Program-made: the position numbers and the translations under genes
Origin: CAZSAT01 sp964604675
Lineage (GTDB): Bacteria > Myxococcota_A > UBA796 > CAJQPC01
Direction of reading: 5' to 3'
NCBI GenBank assembly: GCA_964604675.1
Contig: CAZSAT010000001.1
Coordinates: 1-64,000 of the forward strand
Length of the DNA stretch: 64,000 nt
The notes under the pieces: model-generated
Seen by the model: only the letters and a program-made list of their open reading frames with translations
Databases searched by the model: none
What the model was told of the DNA's origin: nothing
Shown here: positions 57,291 to 64,000 of the stretch, in pieces
Layout: each line of letters opens with the position of its first letter
Numbering within the stretch: the stretch's first letter is position 1

Positions 57291-57320
57291 AGTATACATG
57301 GTGTTCACTCAGCTAAACAA
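57291..57320 (-). promoter_or_regulatory. Promoter of the subtilisin gene
   Basis: Minus strand TTGTTT (57320-57315), 18-base spacer, TATACT (57296-57291) in a locally AT-rich patch. Followed by a 20-odd-base leader with a strong Shine-Dalgarno, unlike the leaderless genes. Confidence 0.65.
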
Positions 57321-57389
57321 GATGTTTATGCGCGCTCCGGGCCGGGGCGCAGAAGCCCCAGCCGTCCGGGATGCGCGGAAACGCGTGCG

Positions 57390-57713
57390 CTACTTGCGGC
57401 CGGGCGACTTGCCCGAGCCTCCGGAGCCACCCGATCCGCCGGAGCTGGCGTTGTCGCCGCCCTTGCGACCGGAGCTGCCGGAGCCACCCGAGCTGTCCGA
57501 CTTGCGATCGGGCGTGGTGATCTCGGTGCCGCCCGAGGTGGTGCCCTCGTTGCGGTTCTCGGTGGGATCGGGGGTGTTCGCGTCGTTGGGGCTCTCCTTC
57601 TGGACGGGCTCCTCGACGACTTCCTCGACCTCGTCTTCCTCTTCGCCACCACAGGCCATGCCCATGGCAAAGAAACCGCCGAGCACCAGGCCGAGCAGAG
57701 AGATGCGCTTCAT
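57390..57713 (-). CDS. Small lipoprotein with acidic and Gly/Ser-rich low complexity
   Basis: 107 residues. Conventional lipoprotein signal MKRISLLGLVLGGFFAMGMAC, the only classical-length one in the window, with basic n-region. Mature part: acidic stretch (GGEEEDEVEEVVEEPV), Asn/Pro/Thr linker, then Gly-Ser repeats ending KSPGRK. No domain. GGAGG seven bases before the ATG. Charge runs from strongly acidic to basic along the chain. Function unknown; divergent from fusA. Confidence 0.8.
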   Translation of the reverse strand: MKRISLLGLVLGGFFAMGMACGGEEEDEVEEVVEEPVQKESPNDANTPDPTENRNEGTTSGGTEITTPDRKSDSSGGSGSSGRKGGDNASSGGSGGSGGSGKSPGRK

Positions 57714-57830
57714 GTGTCCGCCTCCAGAATCCGGGACGGCCGCATTCTACACACGCCGGCGCTTGCGTGGTGGTCGCGGTAGAGCTATCAGGCGCCCCCT
57801 TCGGACCCCCCACCGGAAGAGGGAGGTGTC

Positions 57831-59915
<2,085 letters not shown>

Positions 59916-59925
59916 GGAGAGGACG

Positions 59926-61182
59926 ATGCAGGCGAATGCCATCCTCGAGAGGAGCCCGATGAGGCTCTTCACCGAGTGCCTCCACGGGGGCCTGAAGGTC
60001 GGCGAGCTCGGAGCGGTCGTGGGCCGCGCCGGCGTGGGCAAGAGCGCCATGCTCGTGCACATCGCGCTCGACCGGATCCTCAACGACAAGAAGGTCGTGC
60101 ACGTGTCGTTGTCGGCTGGCGCCGACCACGTTCGCACCTTCTACGACGAGATCTTCAGCGGCGTCGTGCGCGCGGCGCGCCAGCAGGGCCGCGAGGCTCT
60201 GGCGCTGCACGTGGAGCGCAACCGGCTGATCCACAGCTACCTGGGTCGCAGCTTCACCGCCGCCGATCTCGCCAAGGTGCTGGACCTCGACCGCGACGTG
60301 ATGCACTTCACGCCCGACGTGGTGCTGCTCGACGGCGTGCCGGACGATGACGCCCAGACCACCCTGGACGGGCTGGCGGATCTGGCGCGGCAGCACGGCT
60401 TCGCGCTGTGGGTCGCGGGCCGCACGCACCGTGGCGAGGGCGGATCGTTCGCCCTGCAAGAGCACTTCTCGACCGTGGTGTCGCTGAACGCCCAGGACGA
60501 CGCCATCGAGGTCAAGGCCTCGAAGGTGCACGGTGCGGTCGGCGACGATCTGGGCCTCCACCTCGATCCGGCCACGATGCTCGTGGTCGGCGAGGACGAG
60601 TGGGACCCGGCGAGCGCGCCCTGGAGCCCTCGTGCCGTGGATTGTGTGCTCTACAGCGGCGGCGCCACCGGGGCCGAGTCGGCCTTCGGCGAAGCCGCCG
60701 AGCGTTGGGGGCTGCGCGAGGTGAACTTCACCTTCGACGGCCACAAGCAGAACCGCTCCACGGGCAGCCACGCACTCAGCGACCAGGAGCTCACCGCCGG
60801 CGACGTGTCGCTGGTGTACGTCTCGCGGCGCCTGAACCGGACCTTCAACCAGGGCAAGATGATCAAGCGGGTGCTGCAGAGCATCTGGCACCAGGTCAGC
60901 CGCGCCCAGCAGGTCTTCGTGGTCGGCACCATCCAGGACGACGACACCGTGACCGGCGGCACCGGCTGGGCCGTCGAGCTCGCGCGCATGTGGCACAAGG
61001 ACCTCTGGGTCTTCGACCAGGAGCGCAACGGCTGGTTCCACTGGGAGGGCGATGCTTGGCGATCGGGCACGCCGGTGGTCGAGGCTCCGGACTTCTGCGG
61101 AACCGGAACCCGCTACCTCCGTGACAGCGCCACGACCGCCATCGAAGCGCTGTTCCAGCGGAGCTTCGGCCGCGACGCCTGA
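59926..61182 (+). CDS. RecA/KaiC-like ATPase fused to a SLOG-type nucleotide-sensor domain
   Basis: 418 residues, ten bases after fusA, with GGAGAGG before the ATG. N-terminal half: P-loop GRAGVGKS (33-40), VVHVSLSAG, then DVVLLDGVPDD (Walker B-like, about 131-141), the core of RecA/KaiC-type ATPases. Residues about 240-385: LYSGGATGAESAFGEAA, VSLVYVSRRL, FVVGTIQDDD, GGTGWAVELA and LWVFDQERNGWF, the Rossmann-like SLOG/YpsA arrangement (S-GG-x-G-AD and GGTG). SLOG domains bind or process nucleotide-derived ligands. The fusion and its pairing with EF-G are notable; cellular role unknown. Confidence 0.82.
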   Translation: MQANAILERSPMRLFTECLHGGLKVGELGAVVGRAGVGKSAMLVHIALDRILNDKKVVHVSLSAGADHVRTFYDEIFSGVVRAARQQGREALALHVERNRLIHSYLGRSFTAADLAKVLDLDRDVMHFTPDVVLLDGVPDDDAQTTLDGLADLARQHGFALWVAGRTHRGEGGSFALQEHFSTVVSLNAQDDAIEVKASKVHGAVGDDLGLHLDPATMLVVGEDEWDPASAPWSPRAVDCVLYSGGATGAESAFGEAAERWGLREVNFTFDGHKQNRSTGSHALSDQELTAGDVSLVYVSRRLNRTFNQGKMIKRVLQSIWHQVSRAQQVFVVGTIQDDDTVTGGTGWAVELARMWHKDLWVFDQERNGWFHWEGDAWRSGTPVVEAPDFCGTGTRYLRDSATTAIEALFQRSFGRDA

Positions 61183-61189
61183 GCGACGT

Positions 61190-61195
61190 TAGCCG
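61190..61195 (+). promoter_or_regulatory. -10-like hexamer, predicted leaderless start
   Basis: TAGCCG, six bases before the GTG at 61202; the last base departs from TANNNT. Confidence 0.35.
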
Positions 61196-61201
61196 GGACG
61201 G

Positions 61202-62281
61202 GTGGAAGCCCTCCCCCGCCCCCTCCTGCAAGCCGACGAGGCGCTGCACGACCTCTTCGTGCGGATCGCCTTCTCGCGGTACCTGAACCCGCTCAACGCC
61301 ACCGAGGCGCGGGCCGCGTTCCGCTCGGGCTCGTCGCCGGAGCCGCCGTTCAGGTACCTCCCGGCCACCTGGGCCGACCCCGAGCTGCGCATGCTCGACG
61401 CGCTGGCACCACCGGATGACCACCCCCTGGGCCGGCTCCTGTGCATGTCGATCGAGCGCGCTCGGTTGGTGATCCACGCGCTGCGCGACCGAAGCCCAGC
61501 CGCCTTCGACGCCCTCGCGGTCGCGGCGAGCTGGTACCCCACCGAAGCCGAGCTCGAGCTTGCCCGGTCCGAGTCCTACGAGACCGACACGACCGAGTTC
61601 CAGCTCGACGCCGCGGCGCTCAAGCTCGCGCTGGAGCTGGCCCTGGAAGACCGCGACCTGCACGGGTGGGTGGTGGAGCTCGACGGCGTGATGTCAGCCC
61701 GCGTGCTGGTGGATGGGCCGAAGAAGCTGCTCCGCGTGAACGGACGGGCGCGCTTTCGGGAGCGCGACGTGCGCAAGCTGGTCGCCCACGAGATCGAGGT
61801 GCACGCGCTCCGGTCGGCGGCGGGAAGCCGCCAGCCGTTGCGGCTCTTCGCCACCGGCACCCCGGACTCCCTGACCACCGAGGAAGGCCTCGCGCTGGTG
61901 GCCGAGGAGCGGGCGGGCGTCATCTCGCCGGGCACGGGATGGCGGCAGGGCGTGGTCGTGCGAGCCGTGTCGTGGGCGCGGGAGATGGGCTTCCGTGATC
62001 TCTACGAGCGCATCGCGCGAGAGGCGGGCTACGGGTTGGCGTGGGGCATCGCCCAGCGGCTGAAGCGCGGCCTCGCCGACCCCGGCCTGCCGGGCGTGTA
62101 CGCCAAGGATGTCGTCTACTACCTGGGGCAGCGCAAGGTCCGCGAGTGGCTCGCTGCGGGCCACCCGGTGGCGCACCTCTACGTGGGCAAGGTCGGCGTG
62201 GACGACCCGATCCAGCAGTGGATGGCCGAGGGCTGGCTCACACCCCAGCCGGTGCCTGCGCTGTTCACGGCGGACGCGTAG
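61202..62281 (+). CDS. DUF1704 / MATCAP-like zinc peptidase
   Basis: 359 residues, no signal. The key motif is HEIEVHALR: an HExxxH zinc site (His196, Glu197, His201), followed by FATGTPDSLTTEEGLA with Glu228 as probable third ligand. This spacing and the flanking RVNGRARFRERDVRKLVAHE match the DUF1704 family, whose animal members (MATCAP) are tubulin tyrosine carboxypeptidases. The bacterial substrate is unknown. Cytoplasmic location predicted. Confidence 0.85.
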   Translation: MEALPRPLLQADEALHDLFVRIAFSRYLNPLNATEARAAFRSGSSPEPPFRYLPATWADPELRMLDALAPPDDHPLGRLLCMSIERARLVIHALRDRSPAAFDALAVAASWYPTEAELELARSESYETDTTEFQLDAAALKLALELALEDRDLHGWVVELDGVMSARVLVDGPKKLLRVNGRARFRERDVRKLVAHEIEVHALRSAAGSRQPLRLFATGTPDSLTTEEGLALVAEERAGVISPGTGWRQGVVVRAVSWAREMGFRDLYERIAREAGYGLAWGIAQRLKRGLADPGLPGVYAKDVVYYLGQRKVREWLAAGHPVAHLYVGKVGVDDPIQQWMAEGWLTPQPVPALFTADA

Positions 62282-62295
62282 CCACCCGCGAAGCG

Positions 62296-62835
62296 CTACC
62301 CGTCGATCTGGATGAGGTCCTTCATCTGCGGGAACTCTTCGCGCAGCAGCGCTTCCACGCCCATCTTCATCGTCATGATCGAGCTGGGACAGGTCGAGCA
62401 TGCGCCTTGCAGCTTCACGTGGATGTCGAAGCCCTCGATCTTCAGGAGCGAGATGTCGCCACCGTCCATCTGGAGGGCCGGCCGCACCATCTCGTCCAGG
62501 ATCTCCTGGACCTCTTCGAAGAGGATCGGCGGTCCCACCGTGTCGTCGGCAGACGCCGCCTCTGGGCCGCCGGACTCGGCCACGGCGGCCTCGGCCTCGG
62601 CGGCGGCCTCGACGGAAGCTTCCGCAGCGGGAGCCTCCTCCACGGCGACCTCCTCGGCAGCGGCCTCCACCGGGGCGGCCTCCACAGGTGCGACGTCCTC
62701 GGCGCTCACCGGATCCTCGTGGGGCGCAGCGGCCGCCGCATAGACCGGGGCGCTCGGGCTGGCCGGACGAGCGGGAGGCGGCTTCTCGCGACCGAGCACC
62801 TTCTTCAGGCCGCGCTTCAGGGTGGAGCGGATCAT
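62296..62835 (-). CDS. Nfu/NifU C-terminal-domain Fe-S protein with long N-terminal linker
   Basis: 179 residues from the ATG at 62835 (ACGGAG eight bases upstream). Residues 1-19 are basic (MIRSTLKRGLKKVLGREK); 20-100 are low complexity, rich in Ala, Glu, Pro and Val; 101-179 are a NifU-C domain: EEVQEILDEMVRPALQMDGGDISL and the cluster-binding CSTC (Cys146, Cys149), closing with EEFPQMKDLIQI. Carries and delivers Fe-S clusters. The flexible linker is unusual for Nfu and may tether the domain to a partner. Confidence 0.92.
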   Translation of the reverse strand: MIRSTLKRGLKKVLGREKPPPARPASPSAPVYAAAAAPHEDPVSAEDVAPVEAAPVEAAAEEVAVEEAPAAEASVEAAAEAEAAVAESGGPEAASADDTVGPPILFEEVQEILDEMVRPALQMDGGDISLLKIEGFDIHVKLQGACSTCPSSIMTMKMGVEALLREEFPQMKDLIQIDG

Positions 62836-62917
62836 GGCGTGACTCCGTAAGACGAGGGAGATCGGCAACATAGCCGCATCCGGGCTCGAGGCGACCCCCT
62901 GCCCGCTCCCGCTGTAG

Positions 62918-63472
62918 TCAGCGCTGCAGCGCGGCCGCCAGCTGGGCCATCGCGTCGCTGCCCGTTCGCATGTGGGCGCGCGGCAGCACCCAGTCCGGCA
63001 CGTCGCCCTCGAGCTCCGCCTGCCACGTGAAGTGGACCTCGGTGCCCTCCCCCGCAGGGACGAGCTCCCAGGCCCCCGCATACCGTGGCAGCCACACCGC
63101 CCCGGTGTCGTTCTGGTGCTCCACAGGCTGCCAGTCGACCGCGACGACACCGGCCATCGCCTCGACCTCGAAGCGCGCCGCGTGGGCTCTGGGGGCCAGC
63201 GGAAACGGCATCTGAAGCGTCATCTGCACGACGTCGTCGTCGAGCACGGTCACCGCTTCGATGCGTTCGAACACCTCGGCGTAGCGCTCGAAATCGGTCA
63301 GCTGTTCGACCACGGCGTCCACCGGGGCGTCGACGCGGCCGACCGCTCGGCACCAGGGCTCTCCGGCCGCCCAGGTGCACCCAATCCACACCTCATCGTC
63401 GCGAAGGACCTGCCAGCCAGAGAGAGCAGGCACGGCCTGGACCGTGCTGACCATGAGCCAAGTTGCAATCAT
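62918..63472 (-). CDS. Exported SRPBCC (START/polyketide-cyclase-like) protein
   Basis: 184 residues from the ATG at 63472, giving signal MIATWLMVSTVQA; a GTG at 63517 would add fifteen basic residues. The helix-grip fold is recognisable: GRVDAPVDAVVEQLTDFERYAEVFERIEAVTVL, VQMTLQMPFPLAPRAH, VDWQPVEHQNDTGAVWLPRYAGAWELVPA, GTEVHFTWQAELEGDVPDWVLPRAH. Such domains bind lipids or other hydrophobic ligands; here the protein is periplasmic. Ligand unknown. Confidence 0.8.
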   Translation of the reverse strand: MIATWLMVSTVQAVPALSGWQVLRDDEVWIGCTWAAGEPWCRAVGRVDAPVDAVVEQLTDFERYAEVFERIEAVTVLDDDVVQMTLQMPFPLAPRAHAARFEVEAMAGVVAVDWQPVEHQNDTGAVWLPRYAGAWELVPAGEGTEVHFTWQAELEGDVPDWVLPRAHMRTGSDAMAQLAAALQR

Positions 63473-63548
63473 CGATGCCCGTCGTCCCGAAGCCGGAAGC
63501 CACCTTAGACGTCGCACGAGGGGGTTGTCAGAGGCCGGGCCCGGCTGC

Positions 63549-63554
63549 TACAAA
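63549..63554 (+). promoter_or_regulatory. -10-like hexamer, predicted leaderless start
   Basis: TACAAA, eight bases before the ATG at 63563; the last base departs from TANNNT. Confidence 0.35.
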
Positions 63555-63562
63555 GCCGGCCC

Positions 63563-63967
63563 ATGCCCGAGTTGCCACACATCCGTGTCGTCACGGCCGA
63601 GATCGAGCGGGACGGTCACTACCTCATCACCCAGCGCCCCCCCAGGGCGGTGCTGCCGCTCCTCTGGGAGTTCCCGGGCGGCAAGGTGGAGGCCGGCGAG
63701 AACGATCGGGAAGCCCTCCAGCGCGAGCTGCAGGAACGCTTCGGGCTGAGCGGCACGATCGGCGCCCTGCGGCAGGAGATCCACCACACCTACGAGCGCT
63801 ACACCCTCGACATGCTGGTGTACCGGGTGGAGCTGCACGAAGGCGAGATCCCCCACCGCGGCAAGGTGCACGACCACCGCTGGGTCGCACCGGAGCAGTT
63901 CGGCGACTACCGCTTCCCCGGCGCCGACCAGCAGACCGTCGACACCCTGCTCGGCCAGAGCGCGTGA
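63563..63967 (+). CDS. NUDIX hydrolase (MutT-like)
   Basis: 134 residues. NUDIX fold with WEFPGGKVEAGE and RELQERFGL. Compared with the box G-x5-E-x7-REU-x-EE-x-GU, every position fits except the second Glu of EE, which is Arg; in MutT that Glu helps bind metal. RVVTAEIERDGHYLITQRP at the N-terminus and the RWVAPEQFGDYRFPGAD end are typical of MutT/8-oxo-dGTP-type members. Hydrolyses nucleoside diphosphates linked to X; exact substrate uncertain. Overlaps the next start by four bases (GTGA). Confidence 0.9.
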   Translation: MPELPHIRVVTAEIERDGHYLITQRPPRAVLPLLWEFPGGKVEAGENDREALQRELQERFGLSGTIGALRQEIHHTYERYTLDMLVYRVELHEGEIPHRGKVHDHRWVAPEQFGDYRFPGADQQTVDTLLGQSA

Positions 63968-64000
63968 TCTGGCTGGCCTGCGTCGGTGCTCCGGGCACCC
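63964..64000 (+). CDS. Start of a lipoprotein gene (partial, runs off right edge)
   Basis: A GTG in a GTGA overlap with the NUDIX stop opens MIWLACVGAPGT: a lipobox-like LAC after only five residues, the shortest in the window. Only twelve codons are visible, so the family is unknown; the start pattern and coupling support a real gene. Confidence 0.5.
   Translation, partial: MIWLACVGAPGT

Overview
The window is a compact, GC-rich chromosomal segment. It most likely comes from a member of the Myxococcota (old Deltaproteobacteria). The evidence is: C-terminal tails of the MYXO-CTERM type (Cys-rich stub, hydrophobic stretch, Arg cluster) on two secreted proteins; a very large Asp/Cys-rich MopE-type metal-binding surface protein; a stand-alone EF-G of the 'spd' class that resembles mitochondrial EF-G1; a STAND NTPase; an NtrC/sigma-54 system; and Kdo hydroxylase and heptosyltransferase genes, which imply an LPS-bearing outer membrane. 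The species is not identified. No rRNA, tRNA, CRISPR array, insertion sequence or prophage was seen, and no gene-free stretch exceeds about 200 bases.

Layout. 0-10.5 kb: surface and secreted proteins (phosphatase-like lipoprotein, giant MopE/beta-helix lipoprotein, Ig-like lipoprotein, beta-helix lipoprotein, carboxypeptidase-regulatory-like lipoprotein, beta-helix MYXO-CTERM protein). 10.5-16.2 kb: a large HEPN-like/STAND NTPase with a beta-propeller-like insertion and a coupled partner of unknown function, a candidate conflict/defence module. 16.3-22.1 kb: TetR regulator with a 34-bp operator, then outer-membrane protein, MacB/LolCDE-type ABC transporter and LolA-like protein. 22.1-29.5 kb: wecB-type epimerase, a flippase-like membrane protein, a sulfur cassette (PP-loop ATPase, small Cys protein, cysteine desulfurase), a large membrane protein and an MBL hydrolase. 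29.5-34.9 kb: five-gene, fully overlapping operon (GT2, radical SAM/SPASM, TPR lipoprotein, FAD oxidoreductase, membrane protein). 35-43.6 kb: envelope glycoconjugate genes (GT-C-like protein, two carbamoyltransferases, an alpha/alpha-toroid protein, and the LPS-core operon GT2-KdoO-heptosyltransferase). 43.6-50.6 kb: rhodanese lipoprotein; a bidirectional sigma-54 control region serving a HEAT-repeat exported protein on one side and YHYH lipoprotein-lipoprotein-kinase-NtrC regulator on the other; CAP lipoprotein; matrixin-acyl carrier protein pair. 51.9-57.7 kb: tandem HtrA protease resembling yeast Nma111, PAS/kinase remnant, subtilisin-like lipoprotein. 57.8-64 kb: EF-G, RecA/SLOG fusion, MATCAP-like peptidase, Nfu protein, START-like exported protein, NUDIX hydrolase and the first codons of another lipoprotein.

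Two genome-style signals recur and are probably the most informative. First, almost every exported protein begins with an extremely short signal sequence (5-11 residues before the lipobox Cys or the AxA site, usually with no Lys/Arg). Second, a -10-like TANNNT hexamer repeatedly sits 5-9 bases, most often 6, before the start codon, which predicts leaderless transcripts. Genes inside operons are instead joined by 4-base ATGA/GTGA overlaps. Several convergent gene pairs overlap by 4-22 bases, leaving no room for conventional terminators.
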